NCBI RefSeq assembly: GCF_013141775.1
Contig: NZ_WHOB01000020.1
Coordinates: 248,001 to 312,000, forward strand
Length of the DNA: 64,000 nucleotides
Origin: Paenibacillus phytohabitans
Lineage (GTDB): Bacteria; Bacillota; Bacilli; Paenibacillales; Paenibacillaceae
Direction of reading: 5' to 3'
Shown: positions 8,266-17,892 of the stretch, piece after piece
How positions within the stretch are numbered: position 1 is the stretch's first letter
How the letters are laid out: the number at the start of each line of letters is the position of its first letter
Notes under the pieces: generated by a model
What the model saw: only the letters and a program-made list of their open reading frames with translations
Told to the model about the DNA's origin: nothing
Databases searched by the model: none
Program-made: the position numbers and the translations under genes

Positions 8266-9471
8266 TTATTCGGGCGCGGGGTGATACGGCTTCAGGCTCA
8301 TTCCGGTACTGCGGATGTACGCTTCCACATGGAGATCCAGCTTCCCTTGAGCGAAGATATGGCCCCATTTCTTATCTAGGGAAGCCCAGCCTTGCGGATC
8401 GCTGCGTTTCAGTTCATTGCCGAAGTTAAAAATATCGCTCTCCATCTGCTGTGCCATTTGCAACGCCTGCCTCACATCTTTACCGGTCTGCTCCTGCAGC
8501 TCCTGTTCAAGCTTCACAATTTCTTCCCTCTTGCTGAGGTCCACGAACCCATCGGTTTCATTCACAATTCCTTCTTCACTGATACTTACATGAAAGACCG
8601 GCAGCCCGTCCTGAATATCAATCTTCACCTTCGTTCTGGAATACACAATATTGACGGCAATCGACTCTTTCTTATCCACAGAATCAATATTGATTATAGT
8701 TTCTTCTATCCGGTTGAGCAGCCACTCCGTACCCCGTGCTTCCGAATCCTTCATCCAGTAGATCAGTTTGCCCTCACTAAAAGCACCAAGTCCATCCATA
8801 ACAGTCCCAGCATGTGACACGGTTTGTTCCAGATTGGATTTCTTCATGCCTTCAGATGCATTCCCTTGAATAGACACTCCATTAATCGTCAGATCTCCTT
8901 CGCCCGTTATGCCGTTAATAATGTCGAATACGTCGATCGTCCGGTTCTCTCCCCATACTCTCGAGGTATTCTGCGTCTTTTTGACCAGTCCCAAAGAAGG
9001 CAGACTTTCTATTGCAGTTAATATCTTCAGGACGGATGCTGCATCGTTGTTGCGGGCGACAAGTACTGCCGAATTGAGTCTGAGCTCATGCGACCGCTCA
9101 AAGATGTCAAATACATCGTTAATTCCGCTCCGGGCCAGTGACTCTCCCAGGACAACAAGCTGGGTATGGGCAAAAAAAAGCTGGCGCGTTGCCCGCTTGG
9201 AGGCCTGGCGCAAAGCACCGAAAATTGTACGGTCGGAAGCAGAAACAATTACAATGGAGGGCTCTCCCGCGCTGGCTCCAAAACCTGTAGCTGTTGAGGA
9301 TGGATTGACCAGCTGAAATGTCACCTTGAATTCATTGGTTTCCGGTACCAGATCAATACCGATACCGCTGACGATAGCCAGATCATTCAATTCTCTGCTG
9401 TTCCAGCAGCCGCTCAGCATCAGCACAATGACTCCCACAGAAACCAGGCGCATAACGCCTTTAATGCTCAT
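8266..9471 (-). CDS. Ger(x)C family spore germination lipoprotein
   Basis: A 401-residue C subunit of a GerA-type receptor. The signal peptide ends with lipobox LMLSGC, and CWNSRELNDLAIVSGIGID is the typical mature N terminus of this family. It is anchored in the spore inner membrane, where it assembles with the A and B subunits. Its start overlaps the 3' end of the A-subunit gene by 11 bp, with AGAGG 7 nt before the ATG, suggesting translational coupling. Confidence 0.92.
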   Translation of the reverse strand: MSIKGVMRLVSVGVIVLMLSGCWNSRELNDLAIVSGIGIDLVPETNEFKVTFQLVNPSSTATGFGASAGEPSIVIVSASDRTIFGALRQASKRATRQLFFAHTQLVVLGESLARSGINDVFDIFERSHELRLNSAVLVARNNDAASVLKILTAIESLPSLGLVKKTQNTSRVWGENRTIDVFDIINGITGEGDLTINGVSIQGNASEGMKKSNLEQTVSHAGTVMDGLGAFSEGKLIYWMKDSEARGTEWLLNRIEETIINIDSVDKKESIAVNIVYSRTKVKIDIQDGLPVFHVSISEEGIVNETDGFVDLSKREEIVKLEQELQEQTGKDVRQALQMAQQMESDIFNFGNELKRSDPQGWASLDKKWGHIFAQGKLDLHVEAYIRSTGMSLKPYHPAPE

Positions 9472-11044
9472 AGGAATTCCTCTTTGCAGTTTTTTTGCCG
9501 GGGGCTGTGGAGCTGTTGCCCTTGTTCAGCAGCCGTTTGCGGATCTTCATAAAAGTCAGAGGAGAGCGGAGAAAGGTGTCCTTCTGATTTTCCGGCACAA
9601 ACGGACCCAGAGGCGACATATACGGCACTCCGAGAGACCGCAGGCTGCACATGTGGGCAATCAGCATAATTGTAAAGATGGCGATACCGTACAGCCCCAT
9701 AAAAGCGGCAATGACCATAATAATAAACCGCAGCATCCGGATAGAGAGTGCCATATTGAATGCCGGAGTGGCGAAGCTGGAGATACCTGTAAGCGATACA
9801 ACAATAACCATAGCCGGAGAAACAATTCCCGCCTGAACCGCTGCAGTCCCTAACACCAGACCTCCGATAATAGAAACCGTCTGACCGATCGGAGACGGCA
9901 TACGTACACCTGCTTCGCGGATGATCTCAAAGGTAACCTCCATCATGACGGCTTCCACGAAAGCAGGGAAAGGTACCCCTTCCCGCTGCGAGGCCAGATT
10001 AATCAGCAATGGTGTCGGAATCATCTCCTGGTGGAAGTTAAGCGCCGCCACGAAGATTGCAGGCCCATATAAAGAGATAAGCAGGCACAGGAACCGCAGC
10101 AGCCGGATCAGTGTTGAGATATCGTAACGCTGATAGTAATCCTCCACGGTATGAAAGAACATAAAGAAGGTAGTCGGGGCAATCAGTACAAACGGTGTGC
10201 CGTCCACAAAGATAGCAATCCGTCCGTCCAGCAGGTTTCCCGCCACACTATCCGGCCGTTCCGTATTATAGAGTGTCGGAAATGGAGAATACTTGTTATC
10301 TTCAATAATCTGCTCAATGTAGCCTGATTCCAGAATTGAATCCACCTTGATTTCCTGAAGCTTTTTTTTGAATACCTTGATCGTCTCTTCATCTGCAATT
10401 CCATGGATATACATGATGGTGATATCGGTGTGGGTCACATCGCCAAGCTTCATCGTTTCGGTCCAGAGATCGGGATTCTTGATGATTTTGCGGACCAGGG
10501 CGATATTGGTACTGATAGTCTCCGTGAAGCTTTCCTTCGAGCCGCGGATCGCCACTTGAGTCGATGCCTCGGATACCGGTCTGACCTCACCGCCGCAGGT
10601 GCTCCCGCTCACCGCTTCACCGAGTCCGTCAACCAGAATAATCGTGTCCCCCGACAGCAGCGCTTCCAGCAGTCCGTTGATATCTTGAACCAGCTTCTCC
10701 TTGCCGATGCTTAGCGCATTGTCTTTGATATAGGAATACACTTCAGCTGTTGTTGCTGCGAGCCGTATATCGTCATTCAAAGATTCGAAGGACATCACAT
10801 GGGAAATGAAATGGTCAACCATTTCTCTGTCCGTAATGCCAATCATATATACCGCAGCTACCCGGGCCGTCCGATTGATGAGTTCATAAGTACGTATGAT
10901 AAGATCCGGGCTGTTCCCCAGCCTGGCTTTGATTTGAGTAATATTCTCTTCCAGATCAGGGGAGATAGGCGGATTGTGGGGTTTCCCGCCAGCGCTGTCC
11001 ACTGTTTGTGCGGCTTGGCCGGATTCTTTGGTTGTCTTATCCAT
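9461..11044 (-). CDS. Spore germination protein, GerA (GerKA/GerAA) family
   Basis: A 527-residue A subunit of a nutrient germinant receptor. It has an N-terminal soluble region (about residues 1-280, Gln/Asp-rich at the start), then a C-terminal membrane domain with several helices including SREGVPFPAFVEAVMMEVTF and PSPIGQTVSIIGGLVLGTA, both hallmark GerA stretches. The ATG at 11044 has GGAGGTG at 6 nt. It is the first gene of the A-C-B operon, expected to be expressed in the forespore under sigma-G, though I could not find a convincing sigma-G promoter. Confidence 0.92.
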   Translation of the reverse strand: MDKTTKESGQAAQTVDSAGGKPHNPPISPDLEENITQIKARLGNSPDLIIRTYELINRTARVAAVYMIGITDREMVDHFISHVMSFESLNDDIRLAATTAEVYSYIKDNALSIGKEKLVQDINGLLEALLSGDTIILVDGLGEAVSGSTCGGEVRPVSEASTQVAIRGSKESFTETISTNIALVRKIIKNPDLWTETMKLGDVTHTDITIMYIHGIADEETIKVFKKKLQEIKVDSILESGYIEQIIEDNKYSPFPTLYNTERPDSVAGNLLDGRIAIFVDGTPFVLIAPTTFFMFFHTVEDYYQRYDISTLIRLLRFLCLLISLYGPAIFVAALNFHQEMIPTPLLINLASQREGVPFPAFVEAVMMEVTFEIIREAGVRMPSPIGQTVSIIGGLVLGTAAVQAGIVSPAMVIVVSLTGISSFATPAFNMALSIRMLRFIIMVIAAFMGLYGIAIFTIMLIAHMCSLRSLGVPYMSPLGPFVPENQKDTFLRSPLTFMKIRKRLLNKGNSSTAPGKKTAKRNSYEH

Positions 11045-11150
11045 AATCAGCACCTCCTGCACTTACTATTCGCCCGCTATCCTTTTTTTATGCAGCTTAT
11101 GGAATGTGTGAGGAACGCGGGGCTAAGCTACGCCAGAGCTAAGCTTACTC

Positions 11151-11198
11151 AAAAAAAGGCTGTTCCTTACACGGAATCTCCCGTGTAAGGAACAGCCT
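11151..11198 (-). terminator. Rho-independent terminator after the FNR gene
   Basis: A perfect 18-bp stem (AGGCTGTTCCTTACACGG and its complement) with a 6-nt loop, followed on the minus strand by seven T. It ends the Fur-regulated permease-FNR unit and insulates the germination operon. Confidence 0.95.
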
Positions 11199-11211
11199 AT
11201 ATGTGTTTAGA

Positions 11212-12252
11212 CTAGTGATCATCCACTACGCCAAGCGCCTTATTCTTCTCCTTAAACCGGTCGTTATGCGAGGAGACATAAGCCACCTTATCCGCTTCAG
11301 GGTCCATGTACAGCTTCGCGCTGTTGAGGGCAAGCACCGCATCCGTGAACGTTCCGGCAATCAGTCTTACCTTACTGTCATAATCTACGAAATCTCCCGC
11401 AGCAAAGATACCCGGCAGATTCGTTTCGAGCTTGCCGCTGACCTTGGCCCACCATTCCCCCATGTCCAATCCCCAATCCTTCAACGGACCGAAATCACTC
11501 TTGAGGCCGTGGTTGACAATAACGGCATCCACTTCAAGCTGCTCACTTTCACCGGATTCGATATGGCTGATCGTAACCTGGTCAATCTGCTCGCCATTGC
11601 TGCTGTGCAGCTGGTTAACCGCATAGGGTACACGTACATTCACAGAGGATTCCTTCATGCGGACGATATTCTTCTCATGGCCGCCGAACCGCTCCCGGCG
11701 GTGCACGATGGTCACGCTGGCGGCAATCCCCTCCAGTTCATTCGCCCAATCTACGGCGGAGTCGCCGCCGCCCGAGATCAGAACCCGCTTGCCGCGGAAG
11801 GGCTCCAGCTCCTGCACCGTATAATGCAGGTTCGTCACTTCATAGCGGTCTGCGCCTTCAATCTCCAGCTTCGCCATCTGCAGAATACCGTAACCGATGG
11901 TGAGAATAACGGTCTGCGTCCAGTGCTGCTCACCGGTCGCCGAGGTCAGGATATAAGTCCCGTCCTCCTGGCGCGCCTGATGCACAATCTGCTGCCCGAA
12001 CACAATGGTCGGATCGAAGGTCCGCGCCTGCTCTGCCAGCTGGTCTATCAGCTTACGGCAGAGGGTCGGTGTAACACCTCCGACATCCCAGATCATTTTC
12101 TCGGGATAGATCAGCATCCGTCCGCCCAGCTCTTCCTTCGCTTCAATCAGCTTCGTCTTCAAATCTCTCATCCCGCTATAAAAAGCCGTATACATACCTG
12201 CGGGGCCACCGCCAATTATCGTTACATCATATAATTCCATGGATTCGTTCAT
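11212..12252 (-). CDS. TrxR-like ferredoxin/flavodoxin-NADP reductase; candidate ferric-siderophore reductase
   Basis: A 346-residue FAD and NAD(P)H flavoprotein of the type-2 ferredoxin-NADP+ reductase family (YumC-like). The FAD motif IIGGGPAGM is at the N terminus, the NADPH-binding motif [11 protein letters not shown] near residue 155, and the FAD-binding [17 protein letters not shown] near the end. The CxxC redox pair of thioredoxin reductases is absent, as expected for this family. It starts 27 bp after the second FecCD permease, with a terminator behind it, so it is probably in the Fur-controlled iron operon. In Staphylococcus aureus the related IruO reduces ferric siderophores; a similar role here is an inference from context. 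Confidence 0.9.
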   Translation of the reverse strand: MNESMELYDVTIIGGGPAGMYTAFYSGMRDLKTKLIEAKEELGGRMLIYPEKMIWDVGGVTPTLCRKLIDQLAEQARTFDPTIVFGQQIVHQARQEDGTYILTSATGEQHWTQTVILTIGYGILQMAKLEIEGADRYEVTNLHYTVQELEPFRGKRVLISGGGDSAVDWANELEGIAASVTIVHRRERFGGHEKNIVRMKESSVNVRVPYAVNQLHSSNGEQIDQVTISHIESGESEQLEVDAVIVNHGLKSDFGPLKDWGLDMGEWWAKVSGKLETNLPGIFAAGDFVDYDSKVRLIAGTFTDAVLALNSAKLYMDPEADKVAYVSSHNDRFKEKNKALGVVDDH

Positions 12253-12279
12253 TTGTTTCCCTCCAGCTTCTAGGTGTAT

Positions 12280-13314
12280 TTAAGATTTGGTCCGGGCCAG
12301 CAAATACAGAAAGTAAGGAGCGCCGATAACGGCAACAACGATACCGGTAGGTATCTCAGACGGCTGCAGAATCCGGCGGCCGATCGTATCGGCAGTGATG
12401 ACGAGCAGCGCGCCGAGCAGCGCTGAAGCGGGAAGCATCAGCTGATGCTTCGGTCCCACGAGCCTTCTGGCCAGATGCGGCCCGACCAGTCCGACGAAGC
12501 CAATCCCGCCGCTTACCGCTACGCTTGAAGCGGCAAGTCCGACCGCCGCTGCCAACAGGCGGAACTGCTCCCTGGTGACATGGGCACCCAGACCGGTAGC
12601 CGTCTGCTCGCCCAGATTCAGCACATTCATGACCCTTGCCTTATAGATGACGTAGGGCAGGAGAATCACAATCCAGGGAAGCAGGGACAATACAAATTTC
12701 CAGCTGGTGCCCCAGATGCTGCCCGCAAGCCACGTGGCGACGAATTGATATTTGTCCGGATCGAGGCGAAGCGTCAGCACAATCATCGCTGCACTCATCC
12801 CTGCCGCAACTGCGACACCGGTGAGCAGCAGACGGATCGGCGCAATCCCCTGATGGCGCTTATAGGCCAGGCTGTAGATCAGTGCGGCAGTGAATGCCGC
12901 CCCGACAAACGCAACTACCGGCAGCAGATAGACAGGTGCCGCAGAGGTCGTCGGATAGAAGGACACCATCAGCATGACCATCAGTCCGGCTCCGGCATTA
13001 ATGCCGAGGATCCCCGGGTCGGCCAGATCATTGCGGAAGACCCCCTGCATCACCGCTCCGGAAACTGCCAGTGCAGCTCCAATCAGGATGGAAATTACAA
13101 TACGCGGCAAGCGGAATTGGAACAGAATCAATTCCTGCTTGTCCGTCCCCTTGCCGAACAGCGTATTCAGCAGCTCAAGCGGAGTTAAACGTATGTATCC
13201 TGTATTCACACTTATAATGAACATGATAATAATCAGTACAGCCAGCACACTAAGTACAGTCAGACCATGCTTACGCCTTGTTTCTTCGAAGGAAACCACT
13301 CTGGTTCTCTGCAT
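12280..13314 (-). CDS. FecCD family ferric-siderophore ABC permease (second)
   Basis: A 344-residue permease with about ten membrane helices, of the FecCD/BtuC type (FRLPRIVISILIGAALAVSG at the third helix, GLVGPHLARRLVGPKH near the C terminus, the cytoplasmic loop that contacts the ATPase). It starts 2 bp after the stop of the companion permease, with GGGAG 8 nt before the ATG. The pair forms the heterodimeric membrane channel for the lipoprotein at 5.7-6.8 kb or a similar binding protein. Confidence 0.92.
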   Translation of the reverse strand: MQRTRVVSFEETRRKHGLTVLSVLAVLIIIMFIISVNTGYIRLTPLELLNTLFGKGTDKQELILFQFRLPRIVISILIGAALAVSGAVMQGVFRNDLADPGILGINAGAGLMVMLMVSFYPTTSAAPVYLLPVVAFVGAAFTAALIYSLAYKRHQGIAPIRLLLTGVAVAAGMSAAMIVLTLRLDPDKYQFVATWLAGSIWGTSWKFVLSLLPWIVILLPYVIYKARVMNVLNLGEQTATGLGAHVTREQFRLLAAAVGLAASSVAVSGGIGFVGLVGPHLARRLVGPKHQLMLPASALLGALLVITADTIGRRILQPSEIPTGIVVAVIGAPYFLYLLARTKS

Positions 13315-13316
13315 CT

Positions 13317-14375
13317 TTACAGCTCCCTTCTTTCTTTGCGGGCCAGGTACAGGAAGAATGGAACCCCGATCAGCGCTATAATTGCTCCTACTGGCGTTTC
13401 ATGCGGCGGGTTGATCATCCGGGCAGTGAGATCCGCCCCTACCACGAGCAATGCACCCAGCACGGCGGAGCAGGGAATAATCCATCTGTAATCCACACCT
13501 ACAAGATAACGTGTCAGATGGGGAATAATCAGCCCGACAAACCCTACCGCTCCTACTACAGCCACCGAAGCGCCAGCCAGAACCAGGACGACTAAGGCCC
13601 CGGCCAATTTGACCAGACCGGTCCGCTGTCCCAGTCCTCTGGCGATATCTTCCCCCAGACTGAGCATCGTAATGGAACGGGACAGGATAATCGCCCCGAT
13701 GAGTGCCGCAATCACCCAGGGAGACATTACCTGAAGCTGAAACCATTTCGTTCCGGCCAAGCCGCCTGCATACCAGAAGGCGAGGTCTTGTCCGATTTTG
13801 AAATACAGCGCCACGCCTTCACTGAGTGCCGAGAGCAACGCACTGAAGGCGGCTCCGGCCAGTACCAGCCGGGCCGGGGTAAGTCCGCCTTTGGCCAGTG
13901 AACCGATGCCATAGACGATACCGGCGCCGGCTCCGGCCCCGATGAAGGAATATAGAATAAGATACATAAACGATAAATTCGGAAAAAAAGCAAAGCAGAT
14001 GGCCAGCGCAAAACCCGCCCCCGAGTTAATGCCCATTAGTCCAGAATCCGCAAGCGGATTGCGGGTCATTCCCTGCATGATCGCTCCCGCCACTGCGAAG
14101 CTGGCTCCGACCATCACGCCGCCGAGAACCCGCGGAAGCCTGAGCTCGCGGATAATCTGATGCTCTGTAATATCCGGATTGAAGTGAAAAACTGCTGTCC
14201 ACACGACAGAAAGCTTAATATCTGCTGCCCCAAACGATACTGAAACAGCGATGCCCAGCGCCAGCGCAATCAAACCGCCAATAAGGATCAGCGTTGCCGC
14301 CCAAGGGCGCGAACGTAGTTTGAGCGGTTCTGCTCTCTGATCAAGCCCATTCCTGGACACTGCCTGTTGATTCAT
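13317..14375 (-). CDS. FecCD family ferric-siderophore ABC permease (first)
   Basis: A 352-residue FecCD/BtuC-type permease (RELRLPRVLGGVMVGASFAVAG; VGLIIPHLTRYLVGVDYR as the ATPase-coupling loop), first gene of a permease-permease-FNR operon. The ATG at 14375 has GGGTGA 5 nt upstream; a GTG three codons earlier lacks a ribosome binding site. A promoter with an overlapping Fur box sits just upstream, so iron repression is expected. Confidence 0.92.
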   Translation of the reverse strand: MNQQAVSRNGLDQRAEPLKLRSRPWAATLILIGGLIALALGIAVSVSFGAADIKLSVVWTAVFHFNPDITEHQIIRELRLPRVLGGVMVGASFAVAGAIMQGMTRNPLADSGLMGINSGAGFALAICFAFFPNLSFMYLILYSFIGAGAGAGIVYGIGSLAKGGLTPARLVLAGAAFSALLSALSEGVALYFKIGQDLAFWYAGGLAGTKWFQLQVMSPWVIAALIGAIILSRSITMLSLGEDIARGLGQRTGLVKLAGALVVLVLAGASVAVVGAVGFVGLIIPHLTRYLVGVDYRWIIPCSAVLGALLVVGADLTARMINPPHETPVGAIIALIGVPFFLYLARKERREL

Positions 14376-14400
14376 GACTGTCACCCGTTTTCTATGAAAT

Positions 14401-14452
14401 TGATTCTCATTATCATTGTAATATTGTAAATGAATTTGTCACTGTTTGGCAA
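14401..14452 (-). promoter_or_regulatory. Promoter with Fur box for the permease operon
   Basis: On the minus strand TTGCCA (14447-14452) and TACAAT (14423-14428) have an 18-bp spacer. TGATAATGAGAATCA (14401-14415), a one-mismatch Fur box, follows at the expected transcription start. This is the third Fur-type site in the locus. Confidence 0.8.
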
Positions 14453-14518
14453 TGGACAAATATAAACCTGTACATAGAAAGTCTCTAATCATCCATTTCG
14501 CGCAGGATATCCGGTATG

Positions 14519-14579
14519 AAAAAAGACAACCTGTATCCCGATTACATCCCGCATGGGATGTATCTGAAGAGTCAGGTTG
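14519..14579 (-). terminator. Terminator downstream of the 103-aa gene
   Basis: Branched inverted repeat: outer stem CAACCTG/CAGGTTG, inner ACATCCC/GGGATGT. On the minus strand TCTTTTTT follows it. It lies about 50 bp past the stop of the gene ending at 14628. Confidence 0.7.
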
Positions 14580-14627
14580 CCTTGTTCCATTGCAGCTGAA
14601 TAGGCGGAAATGTCCGGGGCTTTCGCA

Positions 14628-14939
14628 CTATACATTCTGAAGCGTACCGCCGAATAGTCTGCGGATATATCCCTGCAGCTTGCCGATATGCGGGACGAAG
14701 GTGCTTTTGTCATACACATAATTAGACTGGCTGACCAGCTGTGAATAGATCAGAAACAGAATAGCTGCGAGCTCCCGGTCAATCTGCTTCTCATGCTCGA
14801 TCAGCAGATACGTTTCATCCAGCGCCTCGTATAGCTGAAGCAGGGCAGCTTCATTAATGATTTTGCGGCGCAGCGGTACAATGATATCCGTGGCAATAGC
14901 GTCAATCCGCAGAATTAAGGCTGCCAGTCTCTCGTTCAC
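14628..14939 (-). CDS. Hypothetical protein (103 aa)
   Basis: A soluble, mostly alpha-helical protein rich in Leu, Ile and Glu, with no signal peptide or membrane segment and no motif I recognise. The GTG start at 14939 is strongly supported by AGGAGGG with 7-nt spacing, and a terminator lies downstream, so it is very likely expressed as a single-gene unit. Function unknown. Confidence 0.7.
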   Translation of the reverse strand: MNERLAALILRIDAIATDIIVPLRRKIINEAALLQLYEALDETYLLIEHEKQIDRELAAILFLIYSQLVSQSNYVYDKSTFVPHIGKLQGYIRRLFGGTLQNV

Positions 14940-15062
14940 TCGGTTTCCCTCCTGCTGTGACTGTATGGTTAAAGCGCTTGCTTAATACCATCCTATGTCA
15001 GCCGGAGCTTGAGCATGCCTTGAGCGGCCGGAACACAATCTGCTTATGCTATGTAATTCTTC

Positions 15063-15284
15063 TTACCTTGTGTATTCCTCATACTCATCTTTCTGGTTAT
15101 GCCTCGAATACATGTACTCATCATTCTTCAGCTTATACATCTGCCCCATCCCGCCAAATATGAACAGCAGCACTACAAGCAGTGTGTAGGCATAAGTGAA
15201 TTGATTGAAGTAGAAGCAAAGCACAACTGCCGCAATAATCAGCAGCAGCAGTCCGAGACCTATACGGCTTAAGATTTTTCTCAT
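15063..15284 (-). CDS. Small hypothetical membrane protein (73 aa)
   Basis: Two membrane helices (about residues 8-26 and 31-47) followed by a charged Tyr/Glu/Lys-rich tail (DEYEEYTR at the end). GGAGG sits 8 nt before the ATG. No family recognised. It could be a small sporulation or stress membrane protein, but nothing in the sequence shows it. Confidence 0.7.
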   Translation of the reverse strand: MRKILSRIGLGLLLLIIAAVVLCFYFNQFTYAYTLLVVLLFIFGGMGQMYKLKNDEYMYSRHNQKDEYEEYTR

Positions 15285-15364
15285 AGGGGTTCCTCCGCAG
15301 AAATTTTAGTCTTACTGTACCATGTTCTGCGGGAGGAATATGTCGAAAGCTGGCGCTATACAAA

Positions 15365-15412
15365 CAGGGAATGTCCCTGGGAGCCGCTCTCGGCTCCGGA
15401 ACATCCCCTGAT
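15365..15412 (-). terminator. Probable terminator after oleate hydratase
   Basis: Imperfect hairpin with GGAGCCG / CGGCTCC at its tip and GGGAATGT-like flanks, 23 bp past the stop of the hydratase. The following T run on the minus strand is weak (TGTTTGT). Confidence 0.5.
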
Positions 15413-15434
15413 ATATGTTATACTTCTTAACCTT

Positions 15435-17129
15435 TTATAGTAATTTGGAGATCACCGTTCCGGCCAGCAGCTGTCCGAGCGTCTTATCCAGCGGCAGCGG
15501 CTTGTTGCCGAGGCAGGTTCTGAGTGCGGTCAGCAGCACCCGGACATCATATTTACTCGGATGGACAGGAATCACTTCTTTTTCCAGCGCCAAAAGATTG
15601 TACACTGCCATCATCGCGGAGCGGACCGAATATTCCACGGTAAAGACACAGTCGTCCGGAACTTCGGCAAACTGGCCAAGGAAGGCCAGATTGGTGCTGC
15701 CCTGCGGAACCACCTGCGGGCGGTCTCCTGCGACACGCGGCATGAACTGTGAAGTAATATAAGGCATCATACAAGGAATAACATTGGTCGTATGCTCCAG
15801 AATCTCCGGAATGCGGTTCTTCAGACCGATATGGTACATCAGCTCCTCCAGAAGCTCGCGTCCGCTGCAGTCACTCATTTTCTTCTTGATATAGTCGCCT
15901 TCGGCATCCGGGAATAGTCCGTAGGCCCAGAGCACCTTCACATTCTCCGGCTGGTTAATGAAATGCGGCTGCTTCGGTGCGGTCCAGGACATCATCCAGC
16001 TGGAGTCTTTGATGGTCACAACGCCGCCCATACCGGGGTCATCCCCGGTCAGCTCCAGCAGATACGGGAATACAATATCGTCATCGGTAAAGGTCATCGT
16101 AAACGACAGCCACTTGGACTTGTCGATGTCCCCGCAGAACACTTCCGGGTGGCCGAAATCCGGAGATTTCGCGGCAAGCTTCTCCCAGAGGCTCCAGCAG
16201 CCGCGCTCCGTAACAGAGCGGTTCAAGATCGCCGGATGGTCCAGATCACCCAAGGTAGAATTCTCTGTCATCGAGCCATTGGTGACCATAACCAGATCTC
16301 CGCGTGCTGTTGAGAGGGTCTTAGGCTCTCCGTTCACGAGCAACTGAATAGCGGTTACGGTTTTCTCCCCGCCGGTGAAATCAAGCTCCAGATCCGTTAC
16401 CTGATGGCCTTTGTCGAAATTGACCCCCTGGCTTTCCAGCCATTTCATCAGAGGAAGAATCAGTGAATCGAACTGGTTATATTCGGTATGCAGGATCCCC
16501 TTCAGCTGGTTCATCCCGGAGATCAGGTGCATAAAGCGCTCCATGTAGCGCTTCACTTCAACTACACTATGCCAATTCTCGAAGGCGAACATCGAGCGCC
16601 AGAAATACCAGAAATTCGTCTCCAGGAAGGTCGGGTCAAAAAACTGCTCAATCGTCACCGCTCCGAGTCTTTCTTCGGTCGCGAGGGTCAGCTTGCCCAA
16701 TTGCAGCGCATGCGCAGTGGAGAGTCCCAGCGTTGAGAAATCGGCGGGCTGTCCTTCCTTTTCTACCAGACGGCAGTGGGATTCGATCGGTTCTGCCAGG
16801 TTCAGCTCACGGAATTCATCCAGCACCGTCCGGTCCGGATTGGTTAATGAGGGAATGAAGCCGAACAGCTCCATGAAGCATTCAAAGTGCTCTTCGATCT
16901 CGCGTCCGCCGCGGGCGCTGTAGCCGTCCTTCGCATTCCCCGCCCCGTCCATCGAGCCTCCATAGACCGCTGATTGCTCAAGGATATGAATATTCCGTCC
17001 CGGCATATGGCCGTCACGGATCAGGAAAGCGGCTGCCGACAACGAGCCGATCCCCCCTCCTACTAGATATGCCTTACGTGAAGCGATGCCTTCCTGTACC
17101 AGCGGATGAATTCTTTGATATGTACCCAT
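15435..17129 (-). CDS. ohyA: Oleate hydratase
   Basis: A 564-residue FAD-dependent fatty acid hydratase (formerly myosin-cross-reactive antigen), which adds water to the cis-9 double bond of oleate to give 10-hydroxystearate. The N-terminal Rossmann motif is LVGGGIGSLSAAAFLIRDG. The segment DGAGNAKDGYSARGGREIEE, with the FAD-contacting RGGRE, follows, and length matches the family. The protein is peripheral to the membrane and detoxifies host- or plant-derived unsaturated fatty acids in other bacteria. A TetR-type regulator lies 136 bp upstream in the same direction, a plausible local repressor. Confidence 0.95.
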   Translation of the reverse strand: MGTYQRIHPLVQEGIASRKAYLVGGGIGSLSAAAFLIRDGHMPGRNIHILEQSAVYGGSMDGAGNAKDGYSARGGREIEEHFECFMELFGFIPSLTNPDRTVLDEFRELNLAEPIESHCRLVEKEGQPADFSTLGLSTAHALQLGKLTLATEERLGAVTIEQFFDPTFLETNFWYFWRSMFAFENWHSVVEVKRYMERFMHLISGMNQLKGILHTEYNQFDSLILPLMKWLESQGVNFDKGHQVTDLELDFTGGEKTVTAIQLLVNGEPKTLSTARGDLVMVTNGSMTENSTLGDLDHPAILNRSVTERGCWSLWEKLAAKSPDFGHPEVFCGDIDKSKWLSFTMTFTDDDIVFPYLLELTGDDPGMGGVVTIKDSSWMMSWTAPKQPHFINQPENVKVLWAYGLFPDAEGDYIKKKMSDCSGRELLEELMYHIGLKNRIPEILEHTTNVIPCMMPYITSQFMPRVAGDRPQVVPQGSTNLAFLGQFAEVPDDCVFTVEYSVRSAMMAVYNLLALEKEVIPVHPSKYDVRVLLTALRTCLGNKPLPLDKTLGQLLAGTVISKLL

Positions 17130-17265
17130 TATGTCCTCTTCCTTCCATGATCAGGGGATAAGTGTCTGCTAACAGCCTTCACTATACCCACCGTGAACAA
17201 TGAATTCTATGGACAGCTTGGCGCAACTGTACAGGGATTACACATCTGCCGGAGATTGTGTCATT

Positions 17266-17880
17266 TCACTGGACCGGATGGGCGGCGGCAGCCTGGTAGT
17301 GCTCCAGGCCCCGGGCGATGCTTCCTTCCATAATCCGGGCTACCTTCTCCACCATTTCGGCCGGGTCGGTATTTGCCCCTGCTTTGAGCCAATGGATTAC
17401 CTGTTCCAGGATAGCCAATGTGTAGAAATCGGCAATGTCCTCCCTGGCCTGGCTTCTCCCCTGTTCCGGAATCTGCTCTTGTCCTTCACGGGCCCGCTCC
17501 TGCCCATCCAGTTCTTCCACCACCCTGATCATGACACCATAAATAACTCCGTACAGAAACTGTTCCAGATGCTCGCGTCCAAGCGAATGAAAGGTGTTCA
17601 GACAGATGGTTTTGTTGCTCACGGTGTACCGCAGGACACTTAAGAATCCCTGCTTCCAGCCGGCGCAGCAGCGGTAGGGCTCCAGATCTTCAATCACTTC
17701 TGACCTGTAGACCCAGCCGAGCAGCTCGTAAATATCCTGAAAATGATTATAAAATGTATGCCGGGTTACGCCGCAATCCGCTGTAAGCTGCTGGATCGTA
17801 ATCTTGTTCAGCGGCCTTGCGAGCATGAGTTTTTTGAGTGACCGGGCTAAAGCGTTCTTGGTTAACAGTGAGTTAGACAT
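17266..17880 (-). CDS. TetR/AcrR family transcriptional regulator
   Basis: A 204-residue regulator with an N-terminal TetR HTH (KITIQQLTADCGVTRHTFYN, about residues 25-45, ending in the typical FYNHF recognition helix) and a C-terminal ligand domain like that of DhaS/DhaQ-type members. It precedes the oleate hydratase gene, and a probable fatty-acid ligand follows from that context only. The upstream region holds a candidate operator at 17893-17933. Confidence 0.88.
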   Translation of the reverse strand: MSNSLLTKNALARSLKKLMLARPLNKITIQQLTADCGVTRHTFYNHFQDIYELLGWVYRSEVIEDLEPYRCCAGWKQGFLSVLRYTVSNKTICLNTFHSLGREHLEQFLYGVIYGVMIRVVEELDGQERAREGQEQIPEQGRSQAREDIADFYTLAILEQVIHWLKAGANTDPAEMVEKVARIMEGSIARGLEHYQAAAAHPVQ

Positions 17881-17892
17881 TACTTCCCCCTT

